The position numbers were made by a program, and so were the translations under genes. The notes under the pieces were generated by a model. That model saw only the letters and a list, made by a program, of their open reading frames with translations, made no database searches and was not told where the DNA came from. Of a DNA stretch of 64,000 bases, positions 17,798-27,038 are shown in pieces; the stretch's first letter is position 1, and each line of letters begins with the position of its first letter. Source of the stretch: Methanothermobacter tenebrarum (GTDB lineage: Archaea > Methanobacteriota > Methanobacteria > Methanobacteriales > DSM-23052); assembly GCF_023167465.1 (NCBI RefSeq), contig NZ_AP025698.1, positions 1,298,501 through 1,362,500 of the forward strand. The letters are read 5' to 3'.

Positions 17798-18760
17798 ATG
17801 AAATTTGGTATCGAAATCGTCCCAAGCATGCCAATAGACGAGGTAGTTGAAGTCGTTAAATTGGCAGAGGATGTCGGCTTTCAATACGCTTGGATAACAG
17901 ACCACTACAACAACAGATATGTATATCAGGTCCTCGCCTTACTTGCTAAAGAAACCGAGACCATCAGAATAGGTCCAGGTATAACAAACCCCTATGTTAG
18001 GAACCCAGCAATAACAGCCTCAGCCATAGCAACCCTAGATGAAATCTCAAATGGAAGAGCAAACCTCGGTATCGGACCCGGTGACAAGGCCACATTCGAC
18101 AAATTAGGCATCGCATGGGAAAAACCAATATCAAGAATAAAAGAGGCAATATCCATAGTAAGAACCCTAACAGCCGGAGAAGCACTTGACACAGGCGCAA
18201 AATTAGATTACAAGCCCGTGCAGGAGAAAATCCCAGTATATATGGGTGCCCAGGGTCCAATGATGCTCAAAACCGCCGGTGAAGTGGCAGATGGTGTGCT
18301 AATTAATGCTTCAAACCCAAAAGACTTCGAAGCAGCTGTTCCAAACATAAAAGAAGGGGCAGAAGCCGCAGGCAGAAGCATTGATGAAATCGACGTCGCC
18401 GCATACACCTGCACCTCAGTAGATGAAGACCCTGAAAAAGCAGCAAACGCCGCTAAGATAGTGGTCGCATTCATAGCCGCAGGATCACCACCATTCGTAC
18501 TCGAAAGACATGGCCTACCAGCTGACACACAACAGAAATTCGGCGACCTCATAGCCAAAGGAGACTTTGGCGGTGCAATAGCAGCAGTAGACGACGCATT
18601 AATGGAAGCATTCGCAATTGTAGGCACACCCGATGACCTCGTGCCTAAAATAGAAGCCCTCGGTGAAATGGGCGTAACACAATATGTTGTCGGTTCACCA
18701 ATAGGACCAGACATGAAAAAATCCATAAAACTCGTAGGGGACATCATAGAAAGCTTCTAA
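17798..18760 (+). CDS. mer: 5,10-methylenetetrahydromethanopterin reductase
   Basis: 320 residues from ATG 17798, the normal Mer length; the frame extends upstream but MKFGIEIVPSMPIDEVV is the family N-terminus and GGTGAT lies 3-4 bases before it. Mer is an F420-dependent, luciferase-like TIM-barrel enzyme that reduces methylene-H4MPT to methyl-H4MPT in methanogenesis. Motifs: AWITDHYNNRYVY, GPGITNPYVRNPA, GVLINASNP. A long hairpin-rich leader precedes it and a 40-base T run follows. Confidence 0.95.
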   Translation: MKFGIEIVPSMPIDEVVEVVKLAEDVGFQYAWITDHYNNRYVYQVLALLAKETETIRIGPGITNPYVRNPAITASAIATLDEISNGRANLGIGPGDKATFDKLGIAWEKPISRIKEAISIVRTLTAGEALDTGAKLDYKPVQEKIPVYMGAQGPMMLKTAGEVADGVLINASNPKDFEAAVPNIKEGAEAAGRSIDEIDVAAYTCTSVDEDPEKAANAAKIVVAFIAAGSPPFVLERHGLPADTQQKFGDLIAKGDFGGAIAAVDDALMEAFAIVGTPDDLVPKIEALGEMGVTQYVVGSPIGPDMKKSIKLVGDIIESF

Positions 18761-18802
18761 AAAAAAGCTAAAATTCACCACCAAAATTTTTTATACTCTC
18801 TC

Positions 18803-18849
<47 letters not shown>

Positions 18850-18921
18850 CCTTTTTCCAATAGAATATTAAATAATAAAAGAACATACCCAATAATAACC
18901 TTTCTTTTTCTAGGAATAAAT

Positions 18922-19992
18922 ATGATGAGAGAGTTAGCGCTGAAAACAAGGAAAAAAGCCATTAAAAGGATTAGAAGAAAAACACCAGAAGAATTAGCAA
19001 CTAGCTGGTGCCAAGAAGATCTGCTCTACTCTGGAAAAGGCAAAGCCATCTTCATGATACTCCCAACCAGGGGATGCTCATGGGCACTATCCAAAAGTGG
19101 CGGTTGCACCATGTGCAGCTACCTTTCAGATTCACTCCTCGAAGACATCAAAGCCGAAAAATTAAACAAGATATTCAAAGATCTAATATCCCAGTATAGG
19201 ATAAAAGAGAAAACCGCAGTCAAAATATTCATCTCAGGCAGCTTCCTAAACCCAGAAGAATTCCCAGAAGAATCAAGGAAATTCATACTAGAATACCTCA
19301 ATAAGATAGACAAAATAGAAGAGATAATAACAGAATCCCGGCCAGAATACGTAAACAAGAAGATACTCATTGAATGTTGCAAACAAGCACCAAACAAAAT
19401 ACTAGAAGTCAGCATAGGACTTGAAACAGCAGACGATTACACACGCAAATACAAGATAAACAAGGGCTTCACGAAAGAAGACTTCAAAAGAGCCATAAGA
19501 TGCATAAAAAGCTTGAAAGGGGATTTCAATATAAAATCAAAGGCTTATATCTTTATAAAACCCATTTTAACAAGTGAAAAAGAAGCTATCCAAGATGCCA
19601 TAGACTCCGCAGTCTACGCGGAAAAGGTAGGCGTCGACAGAATATCATTCTGCCCATCAACCATACACAAAGGCACAGTAATGGAAGAACTTTGGAAAAG
19701 AAGCTCATACAAACCCCCATGGATATGGAGCCTCATCGAAATCATAAACAACACACGAAAAAACCTTAAAATACCAACAATAATGGACACTTCAGGAGTC
19801 GGCACACCAAGAGGCCCCTACAGCTGCAAAAAATGTAACCTGAAACTTAAAAAATTAATCATAGAATCCAACCTAACCCAAAAAACCATACCACCAATAA
19901 AATGCAACTGCTACAATAGATGGGTTGCCGAAAAAGAACTCGGAGACTTCACAAGATCAACAAATAACATCAAATACCAAACCTATGGATAA
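18922..19992 (+). CDS. Archaeosine biosynthesis radical SAM protein RaSEA
   Basis: 356 residues with the TIGR01210-type pattern: PTRGCSWALSKSGGCTMCSY carries the radical SAM cysteines, and ISGSFLNPEEFPEES and SIGLETADDYTRK follow. A C-terminal cysteine group is seen (CKKC near residue 299 and a CNCYNRW end). With ArcS it converts lysine-modified preQ0 in tRNA to archaeosine. The ATG at 18922 is preceded by CTAGGAATAA. Confidence 0.82.
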   Translation: MMRELALKTRKKAIKRIRRKTPEELATSWCQEDLLYSGKGKAIFMILPTRGCSWALSKSGGCTMCSYLSDSLLEDIKAEKLNKIFKDLISQYRIKEKTAVKIFISGSFLNPEEFPEESRKFILEYLNKIDKIEEIITESRPEYVNKKILIECCKQAPNKILEVSIGLETADDYTRKYKINKGFTKEDFKRAIRCIKSLKGDFNIKSKAYIFIKPILTSEKEAIQDAIDSAVYAEKVGVDRISFCPSTIHKGTVMEELWKRSSYKPPWIWSLIEIINNTRKNLKIPTIMDTSGVGTPRGPYSCKKCNLKLKKLIIESNLTQKTIPPIKCNCYNRWVAEKELGDFTRSTNNIKYQTYG

Positions 19993-20448
19993 TCAACCCC
20001 CCACACACTAAAAGAAAAATCACAAAAAGTCAACAAACTAGCCCATCCTATCGTATAAGGCTTCCAACCTCCAGAACAAGATTTTTATACCCGTTCCCCC
20101 CACCAGCACCCCACACAGGACATGAACCATCTTGAAAATCAAGGGCACAACCCAAATTCCAATGCTATAATCTTCCCTACCCGTTAGTCAAACCCCCCCA
20201 TCCTACCAGGGAAGATCCCCCCAAATTGGGGGGTCTTCTTGCCCGCTCCTAGATAAAAAAATTAGAAAGTCACACAGGATACCTCCCAAAAAAACGTGGA
20301 CAGATGAACAATTTTAGCAATAAAGACCATAGGATGGGGTGCTTAACCTCCAGAGCCAGCGGCTAAAATTAAAAGGTAAAACCTATTCCAGGCGCCGGGA
20401 AGCACCCCCCCACTTAGGGGGTGTGCTAATTCACAAGGGGGAGATCCT
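19993..20448 (+). other. 456-base gap with two C-run/G-run hairpins; possible tnpB scar
   Basis: No gene is seen. A strong stem-loop (GAAGATCCCCCC / GGGGGGTCTTC, 20211-20238) could be a terminator for the upstream gene. A second one (20401-20427, AGCACCCCC / GGGGGTGTGCT) sits just before the next gene. Around it one frame reads RRREAPPHLGG and the DNA ends GGGTGTGCTAATTCAC, close to GGGTGTGGTAGTTCA at the 10519-10564 remnant, so a third decayed tnpB end is possible. Confidence 0.4.
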
Positions 20449-21735
20449 ATGATCGGAATAAGCGCAGACTTCGACCCACTACATAAAGGACACATGAAAC
20501 TTATAGAAAAAGGACGCGAAATAGCGGAAAAAACTGGAAGCAAGCTCGTCATATACCTTAACAAGGATTATAGCGCCAACCACGCCCCATTCTTCGCGTC
20601 ATATGAAGCTCGTGAAAAAATGGCCCTTGAAGCAGGAGCCGATAAAGTTATACCAATTGAAGGCCTGCACTACAGGCTAACACTAGCATACACCGTACCT
20701 ATAAGGATAGCTATGATGATAGAAGACGGTGTTACAGATTACGTGGATGCTGCTAACGTACTCCCAAAAATCATAAAAAAGGAAGCAGAATATTTCGTCA
20801 AAAGAGGCATATTCAGTGGAATACCAAGAAAACTTCCGAATAGGAACGTTATCAGATGGTTCGCAGTCAACGAATTCTTCCAGAAAAAATACAACCGGAA
20901 AATGAAATTTCACATAATCCCAGAACTTACAGAAAACGGTTCAAAAATTTCAGGAAGAGAAATAAGGAAAAAAATAATAGAAAATAACCTGAAAATAACC
21001 GAAGACGTGGCCAAACTTCTACCAGAAACCACTATAAAAATCCTCGAAAAAGAACTGAAAGATAAGAAAGCCCCAGGCAAAAGGAACTTTAATTTAATAA
21101 AGGATAAGATGAACAAGCTTTCACGGGCAGACCTCCAATATATAGCCTATCTTAACGCCGACCTCATAAACTCCATCATCAAATGGAGACCATACAATAC
21201 AGAAAACCAGATATGGGCAACCTTCAGAAGGGCCGGGTATGGTCCAGTACTTACAAGACTAGCTTTAAGTTCAATGGAAATGAATGTAACAAGGAGAGAG
21301 GTCTATAATCTCATAGGATACTATGAGAAAAAAGGATGGATACCACCAGATCAAAAAAGGGAGAGGATAATCCAAAGGGCCTGGTTCATATCAAAGAGCG
21401 TGAAAAAAGGTTACACTTCAAGAGAAGCCCATGAAAAGTTCCTAGAACGCCCCAGGCCCCTGAATGGGCCCTTAAAATCCTTCAAGGCTGGGATAAGTTT
21501 AAAAAGGTCTGAAATCGGAAAATTAAAAGAAGGAACAGAAGCCAAAATATATGTAAAGGAGAATGACATTATCTCCTGCCAGATAAAGGATGGGATGAAA
21601 ATTAAAAGTCCATTAATCCTCCCAGGTGAGATGGCAACCTATCTCCGGTTAATCATAGATTCACATTTCATACCATTCAATGGTAAGCTCATCAAAGAAA
21701 ATGAGAGCTTCAGGGTCAAAATAAGTATCGGATGA
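20449..21735 (+). CDS. HxGH nucleotidyltransferase-superfamily protein (TmcAL-like), fused C-terminal region
   Basis: 428 residues. The N-terminus MIGISADFDPLHKGHMKLIE has the HxGH motif of adenylyl/cytidylyltransferases, and SGREIRKKIIENN resembles the ISSTxIR-type motif. The layout recalls bacterial tRNA-Met cytidine acetate ligase (TmcAL), but identity is not settled. The C-terminal 215 residues (after about 210) are basic and helical, suggesting RNA contact. Ribosome site GGGGGAGAT is 3 bases before ATG 20449. Confidence 0.6.
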   Translation: MIGISADFDPLHKGHMKLIEKGREIAEKTGSKLVIYLNKDYSANHAPFFASYEAREKMALEAGADKVIPIEGLHYRLTLAYTVPIRIAMMIEDGVTDYVDAANVLPKIIKKEAEYFVKRGIFSGIPRKLPNRNVIRWFAVNEFFQKKYNRKMKFHIIPELTENGSKISGREIRKKIIENNLKITEDVAKLLPETTIKILEKELKDKKAPGKRNFNLIKDKMNKLSRADLQYIAYLNADLINSIIKWRPYNTENQIWATFRRAGYGPVLTRLALSSMEMNVTRREVYNLIGYYEKKGWIPPDQKRERIIQRAWFISKSVKKGYTSREAHEKFLERPRPLNGPLKSFKAGISLKRSEIGKLKEGTEAKIYVKENDIISCQIKDGMKIKSPLILPGEMATYLRLIIDSHFIPFNGKLIKENESFRVKISIG

Positions 21736-21736
21736 G

Positions 21737-21931
21737 CTATTTCTTTCCTCTGTGCTCTACTATAGGACACGTCCAAGATTTACAAAATGTCATGACAAAA
21801 CTGCCATCATCAGTATCCAGGTGGATCCTCCAGCACTCATCATCATAAAATTTGAATTCAACATCAAGGATCCTTTTACCAATGAGTTTTTTAAGATTCT
21901 CCCTACAATCATCTATAATATCTTCTCCCAA
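21737..21931 (-). CDS. Small conserved-looking protein, unknown
   Basis: 64 residues, acidic N-terminus (GEDIIDDCRENLKKLIGKR) and a beta-rich, Cys/Trp-containing C-terminus (CWRIHLD, FCKSWTCPIVEH). GGTGAT lies 4 bases before TTG 21931, which supports a real gene. It is tail-to-tail with the nucleotidyltransferase gene, one base apart. I do not recognise the family. Confidence 0.6.
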   Translation of the reverse strand: MGEDIIDDCRENLKKLIGKRILDVEFKFYDDECWRIHLDTDDGSFVMTFCKSWTCPIVEHRGKK

Positions 21932-21967
21932 CTAAATCACCTTACTACTATTTTATTCCATCAACAA

Positions 21968-22795
21968 TTATAAACCTTTTACATGATCAAAAATCCTACC
22001 ATAATCTTCAAATACCATCCCAATATCATCCAATCCCCTGATTATCCTTTTAAAGGTTTTAGACGTGCACTTTAACATTATAGGGGTTATATTTTCAGAT
22101 AAAAATGATTCAACATCCTTCATCTCCTCATATCTCCTCTGTGAATGATAAGCCGAACTTATAACCCTTGAAATTGCACGCTCCCTAAAACCCGCACCCT
22201 CCGTCTCCTCAAGTATTTCCAACAAATCCCCATCAAGGCCCATCCGATACGCTGCTAAGAGAGTCTCCCATAAAAGTGCTGAGACACCCTTCGTATAAGA
22301 ACTCCTCAACATTTTAAGTGCAGAAGCATCACCAACCTCCACACCCCTAACCTCTATATTAAACCCATAATCATTTAACCTGGCAAATTCATGGGCATAA
22401 TCCCCTGATGCTAAAATTTTAACCCCCAAATCCCTACTTATACGTCCCATGATAGCAGCATCAACCACCTTACCATTCATTATATAACTGAGGGCTTTTT
22501 TCACAGTAGAAGGCGCAATATTATTTACATCAACATAAACCCCCCTAACATGATCACCAACTTCCCTGGCGACCTTCACAGCCACCCCAGGGGTGACCGC
22601 AGAGATCACCATATCAGATCTTCTAGAAACATCCACAATATCATCACATTCAGTAACCCCCAGATCATGTGCCAATCTCCTCGTACGTTCACTCCTCCCC
22701 CTTGTAGCGGTTAAAACTTCAACTCCCCCATCTAAAAGTTTCAAGGCCATGGTAGATGCCACTTCCCCAAAACCTATAAAACCCACCTTAATAAT
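21968..22795 (-). CDS. NAD(P)-binding dehydrogenase, 6-phosphogluconate dehydrogenase-like (DUF1932)
   Basis: About 275 residues. The N-terminus VGFIGFGEVASTMALKLL is a Rossmann dinucleotide motif; the C-terminal half matches the DUF1932 helical domain (ALKMLRSSYTKGVSALLWE). Substrate unknown. The first canonical start is GTG 22786, but that leaves the GGAGGT site 15 bases away. Using ATT at 22795-22793 gives the expected spacing of 5 bases and a typical MIKVGFIGFG start, so an ATT start is proposed. Confidence 0.75.
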   Translation of the reverse strand: MIKVGFIGFGEVASTMALKLLDGGVEVLTATRGRSERTRRLAHDLGVTECDDIVDVSRRSDMVISAVTPGVAVKVAREVGDHVRGVYVDVNNIAPSTVKKALSYIMNGKVVDAAIMGRISRDLGVKILASGDYAHEFARLNDYGFNIEVRGVEVGDASALKMLRSSYTKGVSALLWETLLAAYRMGLDGDLLEILEETEGAGFRERAISRVISSAYHSQRRYEEMKDVESFLSENITPIMLKCTSKTFKRIIRGLDDIGMVFEDYGRIFDHVKGL

Positions 22796-22838
22796 ATCAA
22801 ACCTCCCACAAGCCCCCCAACAACATGGGGGGTGGTTA
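22796..22838. repeat. C6/G6 hairpin between two leftward genes
   Basis: CCCCCC (22813-22818) and GGGGGG (22827-22832) flank an 8-base AACAACAT loop in a 43-base gap between the DUF89 gene and the dehydrogenase. The plus-strand side reads GGGGGGTGGTTACTAATT, loosely like the end of the 20401-20434 element. Confidence 0.5.
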
Positions 22839-23702
22839 CTAATTAATTTTTATCATCACATTAGATCCTACCCTAACTCCAATATCCTTCGCTATGGCCG
22901 TGCACTTGGCATTTAATAGGCAAAATACTGGTTTTTTGTCAAGTGGAGCTTCTGTTAGGCCCTCATAATTGCCAAGGCCCTTGGCTATTATAACTTGGGA
23001 ATTGTCAAATATTTTCCTGAATTCATCTGAAAATTCATGGTAGATTACACCCACTGAATCTGTTCCAGTTGTAACAATATCCGCGATTTTATTGAGTCCC
23101 GCTTCTAAAGCATCCTCTACGCAAGCATCATTGAGAATAGGCTCATCTTTAACAGCGACTGTAACACTCACATCATAATCCAAGAGTTTCTCTATGAGTA
23201 ACTTGTCGAATATGATCTCACCAGTATTATCCGCGAGATAGAGTACCCTACTGGATTTTTTCAGATCCTCTTCGAGGATTCTAGTATGGTTCACCTCCAA
23301 GGGGGAGTTGAGGGATTCTACAACCACTTTTTCATGGTCGAATTCGAGTCCAAGGGCTCCGAAGTCTATTATGTTACCTGTTATCGCCACCTTCACGAAA
23401 TCTTCAAGGTTTTCATTATCTTCTAGGAACTTCCTGGCAATTGGCAGAAAATCCTGAGCGATCTTGTTACATCTTCTCTTTTCACTAGCATAAGGGTCCC
23501 TGTTCCCCGTCATCTTTTTGATGAGTCTATGGATACTAGTGCCTATCTCATTGGATACCGCCCCTTCCTTAAACGTGGAATCGAGTAAACTTATTATCCT
23601 TTTCATTATTTTGAATTTTAGTTTCTCATCATCTGTCGCAAGATCCAATGCTTCTCTTGCTTGTCTGAGAAAACATGGAGCACATTCATAGTATACTCTC
23701 AT
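22839..23702 (-). CDS. DUF89 / ARMT1-like damage-control phosphatase
   Basis: About 287 residues. N-terminal cysteines in YYECAPCFLRQAREALD and the metal-site motif YLADNTGEIIFDKLLIE are the DUF89 hallmarks; AKGLGNYEGL follows near the C-terminus. The family comprises metal-dependent phosphatases acting on damaged phosphometabolites. ATG 23702 is preferred over ATG 23717 because GGTGGAT then sits 6 bases upstream. It lies 4 bases after the sulfur-carrier gene, implying co-transcription. Confidence 0.82.
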   Translation of the reverse strand: MRVYYECAPCFLRQAREALDLATDDEKLKFKIMKRIISLLDSTFKEGAVSNEIGTSIHRLIKKMTGNRDPYASEKRRCNKIAQDFLPIARKFLEDNENLEDFVKVAITGNIIDFGALGLEFDHEKVVVESLNSPLEVNHTRILEEDLKKSSRVLYLADNTGEIIFDKLLIEKLLDYDVSVTVAVKDEPILNDACVEDALEAGLNKIADIVTTGTDSVGVIYHEFSDEFRKIFDNSQVIIAKGLGNYEGLTEAPLDKKPVFCLLNAKCTAIAKDIGVRVGSNVMIKIN

Positions 23703-23706
23703 GATA

Positions 23707-23907
23707 CTATCCACCATATATTACCCTGATAACCTCTATAATATCGCCATCATCCACCTGTTCCTCTTCAACTACTATTTCACCATTCTTTTTAACCACA
23801 ACAGCTTCTAGGGGGATGTCGAAATCTTTAAGAACATCCTTAATGGTTAATTTTTCCTTGATCTTCATTGCCTTTTTCTCATCATCTATTATGAGAGTGA
23901 ATTTCAT
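23707..23907 (-). CDS. ThiS/MoaD-like ubiquitin-fold sulfur carrier
   Basis: 66 residues ending VIRVIYGG, the C-terminal diglycine needed for thiocarboxylate formation. The beta-grasp pattern is visible (KFTLIIDDE, KLTIKDVLKDFDIPLEAVVVKKNGEIV, VDDGDIIEVIRV). It overlaps the end of the tRNA thiolation gene by 26 bases, so it probably supplies sulfur to that enzyme, like TtuB or SAMP2. Roles in thiamine or molybdopterin synthesis cannot be excluded. Confidence 0.85.
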   Translation of the reverse strand: MKFTLIIDDEKKAMKIKEKLTIKDVLKDFDIPLEAVVVKKNGEIVVEEEQVDDGDIIEVIRVIYGG

Positions 23908-24823
23908 CTTGTAACCTCCCTATCTCCCCAAGGAGAGTGCAAGCCCTGCATAAGTCTCTAGTGGATGGCTGACCACACCTCACACACTCTCTTAATATGG
24001 ACTCCTCCTTAAGCTCTTTTTCCAAAGCCTTTCTGATTTTTTCATGACCCCTCAAAGTAGAATATAAGATGGTGGGATGATCCTTTCTTAATCCTGTTAG
24101 GATTGTGCCTATTTTTTTCCTGAAGGAAGTTTTCCGGTATGGACATTCCTCCAGGTGGACGTTCAGGCCCTTCGCCATTACATATGCTGTAACTTCTTCT
24201 TCTGGGATTTCTCTGAGTGGTTTGATCTTGGTTACAAATTTTTGTGAATAGGTTGCGGGGCCTATCCTTGTGAGGTTTTCTATGTTCCCTTCTAGGTAAT
24301 TCATTACTATTGCCTGGACTTCATCGTCAAGGTTGTGTCCGGTTGCTATCTTATCTGCTCCGAGTTTTTTGGCTTCCTTGTTGAGTATCCATCTTCTGAG
24401 CACTCCACAGTATGTGCATGCTTTCCTTGAGGGGTTTAATGCCATTATCTCGTCTATTGTTATCTTGAAGTGTTTTTTGAATGAGAATATGTGTTGTGGT
24501 ATTCCAAGTTCTCTACAAGTTTTTGACGCGTATTCTATCCCCTTTTCTCGGTAGTCTCCTATGCCTTCGTTGACTGTTATTGCCTCGAGTTCTATTATGT
24601 TCCTCTCTGAAAGGATTGATAGTATATCTAGTACTGTTGTACTGTCCTTTCCACCTGAAAGGGCGACTAGTACTCTATCGTCTTTTTTTATTAGTTTGTA
24701 TTTTTTTATGTCCTTGAGGACTTTCCTTTGGAGTGTTTTAATGAAGCATTCTTTGCATAGGTGTTGTCCCGAGTATTTTCTGTGGATGATAACATTTTCT
24801 GAGCCACATTTTGTACATAACAT
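23882..24823 (-). CDS. tRNA 2-thiolation enzyme, TtuA/NcsA (TIGR00269) family
   Basis: 313 residues. N-terminal zinc ribbon (CTKCG ... CKEC), PP-loop LVALSGGKDSTTVL, the central CTYCGVLRRWIL and CPYRKTS that hold the catalytic cluster cysteines, and a C-terminal zinc ribbon (CVRCGQPSTRDLCRAC). It thiolates a tRNA uridine (U54 in TtuA, U34 in NcsA); which one cannot be told here. The overlapping ubiquitin-like gene is the likely sulfur donor. Confidence 0.85.
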   Translation of the reverse strand: MLCTKCGSENVIIHRKYSGQHLCKECFIKTLQRKVLKDIKKYKLIKKDDRVLVALSGGKDSTTVLDILSILSERNIIELEAITVNEGIGDYREKGIEYASKTCRELGIPQHIFSFKKHFKITIDEIMALNPSRKACTYCGVLRRWILNKEAKKLGADKIATGHNLDDEVQAIVMNYLEGNIENLTRIGPATYSQKFVTKIKPLREIPEEEVTAYVMAKGLNVHLEECPYRKTSFRKKIGTILTGLRKDHPTILYSTLRGHEKIRKALEKELKEESILRECVRCGQPSTRDLCRACTLLGEIGRLQDEIHSHNR

Positions 24824-24843
24824 TATTCTGCTCCCTAGAATAG

Positions 24844-26415
24844 TTATAGTTTGAATGGTTTCCGGAAGAGTTCAAGGTCCTGTCTGTAGTCTTTTCCTGT
24901 GACGAGTGCTATTTCGGCTTTTTGTAATTCGGCTCCGAGGTATGCGGCATGTTCTAGGCGGGTTACAAGGTTCTTTTTTATGATCTCCTCGTAAAGTTTC
25001 TTGGCATTATCTGATACTAGGGCAATCTGTGGTTCCATGTTTTTGTAGTGTATCACTTTTATTTTATCATCTTCTACTAGTATCTTGAAACTTCCTGCCT
25101 TGTCTTGTATGAATTCGATCCCGCCTTGTGCTTCGATGATGGGGACTTCTATTTTTTCTTTTACCTTTTCATGCTTTCTCTTGTCCTTGAAGAGTATGAG
25201 GTCTATGCCTAGGTTTTTGGGGATTGATTTTCTATTTTTTGCAAGGAACATCATGCGTGATGCTACTGCGAGTTCATATGCGCTGCCCTTGTTTTTACCG
25301 CTTACTTCTGGCGTGAAGAGGATGCCCGCGCCTAATTCCATGCCCATGCCTGCTAGCAGGGCGTTCACCCCTGTTGAGTCTACATCTATGAGTTCCGCGA
25401 CATTTCCCGCGCCAAAAAATATTGGCTCCGGGTTTCTTGATGTGTATTCTCTGCAGGCTTTTATTGAATCTACAATACTTTTACTGTTGACAGGATCCAA
25501 GATGGGATCCGGGATAACATCTATACTCTTACATTTTCTCTTTAGGGATTCTAGGGATTTTACCTTTTCCTCGGCCGTTTCAGGTATCCAACCTCGGTTA
25601 TAATCTGTTGGTAGTATAACTGCTGGTATGTTTTTTTCTTCTAGCAGGGGTAATACTTCCTTGTAGTTTCCATGATCGAGACTTAGAACCAGATCTGCGC
25701 CGGCTTTAACAGCTACTTCTATCTCATCAGGGTTTAGAGTGTCGATACTCACTGGTAGGTTACCAGCCACCCTTTTCACTGTTCTTATTATTTCTGGTAT
25801 CTGTTTTGATAAGTCTTCGCCTGGTATTGTCCTGATGTCTATTATGTCGGCTCCGCTTTTCATGAGGTAGTTGACCTGTTTTACTAATTGTTCTTTTTTT
25901 AGGAATGGTGCCTTTGCAACTTCTGCCAGGACTCTCATGGGGAAGTCTCTTCCAACTGGGAGTTCTCCTACAAGGATGTTTTCCTCTTTTTTTAATAGTT
26001 TTTCACGTTTTTTTTCATCCTCTTCAAAATCCTTTATAAACTTAAGGGCCCTTTTCCGCTGTTCTTCTTCTATTAGTCTGTCAGCGGCTTTCTTGGGTGA
26101 TAGTTTCAGCCTATCTAATAGATCAAGTACTATTGGGAGATCTGCCGCGTCTGTGGGTCCCTTATAGGCTGGGATTCCTGTCTCTTTTGTTATTATACTA
26201 GCATCCCTGGGTATTAGGCCTGGTATAAGTATGAGGTCTAGGTCTGAGATGATGGAATCATCTAGTTTTTTTATTTCATTTATTATCCGGCGGGGGGTTA
26301 GAAAGGCTGCTATGAGTATGTCCGCGATATGGACATGTACATCATGTTTTTTAGTGGATGAGGCTTTTATTACGAGTTCTCCTGCGAGTTTTCCTGTGAT
26401 TATAAGTACTTTCAT
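24844..26415 (-). CDS. Dihydropteroate synthase-related protein (TIGR00284 type)
   Basis: 523 residues from ATG 26415, where GGGGGAT lies 4 bases upstream; ATG-like codons further up at 26448 lack a site. The N-terminal about 160 residues (KVLIITGKLAGELVIKAS) are family-specific; the middle is a pterin-binding TIM barrel (GADIIDIRTIPGED, PVSIDTLNPDEIEVAVKAGADLVLSLD). In methanogens these proteins are thought to act in tetrahydromethanopterin synthesis. It shares a short divergent promoter region with porC. Confidence 0.82.
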   Translation of the reverse strand: MKVLIITGKLAGELVIKASSTKKHDVHVHIADILIAAFLTPRRIINEIKKLDDSIISDLDLILIPGLIPRDASIITKETGIPAYKGPTDAADLPIVLDLLDRLKLSPKKAADRLIEEEQRKRALKFIKDFEEDEKKREKLLKKEENILVGELPVGRDFPMRVLAEVAKAPFLKKEQLVKQVNYLMKSGADIIDIRTIPGEDLSKQIPEIIRTVKRVAGNLPVSIDTLNPDEIEVAVKAGADLVLSLDHGNYKEVLPLLEEKNIPAVILPTDYNRGWIPETAEEKVKSLESLKRKCKSIDVIPDPILDPVNSKSIVDSIKACREYTSRNPEPIFFGAGNVAELIDVDSTGVNALLAGMGMELGAGILFTPEVSGKNKGSAYELAVASRMMFLAKNRKSIPKNLGIDLILFKDKRKHEKVKEKIEVPIIEAQGGIEFIQDKAGSFKILVEDDKIKVIHYKNMEPQIALVSDNAKKLYEEIIKKNLVTRLEHAAYLGAELQKAEIALVTGKDYRQDLELFRKPFKL

Positions 26416-26448
26416 TTTATCCCCCTCTGATTTAAATTTGACCATCAT

Positions 26449-26501
26449 GTATATATACTAAAATTTTATAATGATTAACAATGAAAAATTGGAGGTAGAC
26501 C
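26449..26501 (+). promoter_or_regulatory. Divergent promoter, DHPS-like gene / por operon
   Basis: The 86 bases between the two ATGs contain GTATATATACT (26450-26460), a near-palindromic TATA-type element usable in either direction. GGAGGT lies 5 bases before porC. Confidence 0.5.
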
Positions 26502-27032
26502 ATGATCGAAATCCGATTTCATGGACGCGGCGGACAAGGTGCCGTCACAGCAGCAGAAATCCTCGCAAAAGCCGCGTTCGAGGATGGAAAGTACTCACAG
26601 GCCTTTCCATTCTTTGGCGTGGAAAGAAGAGGCGCCCCCGTCATGGCCTTCACAAGACTAGATGAAAAACCCATACGAAGAAGACATCAAATTTACAACC
26701 CTGATTATGTTGTTGTACTAGATGACGGCCTCCTAGAAGTCGTTGACGTATTCGCAGGACTAAAAACCAATGGCGCAGTCATAATAAACACAAGGGAACA
26801 ACCCCAAACACCTCCAGGAGCCAAAAAGTATACAATAGACGCTACAGGCATAGCATTAGAAATCCTGGGCCGACCAATTGTAAACACGACAATGCTCGGA
26901 GCATTCGCAGGTGCAACAGGAGAAGTGACAATAGACGCCATCATAAAAATAATCAAGGAAACATTCCCCGGCAAAATCGGGGAAAAGAACGCAGAGGCTG
27001 CTAAAAAAGCCTATGAGAAGTTGAAAGGGTGA
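26502..27032 (+). CDS. porC: Pyruvate:ferredoxin oxidoreductase, gamma subunit
   Basis: 176 residues; [17 protein letters not shown] at the N-terminus is the gamma-subunit signature, with [16 protein letters not shown] following. The enzyme reversibly links acetyl-CoA and CO2 to pyruvate with ferredoxin; in this methanogen it works for carbon assimilation. First gene of a porCDABEF operon with very short gaps; GGAGGT precedes the ATG. Confidence 0.95.
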
Positions 27033-27038
27033 ATGTAA

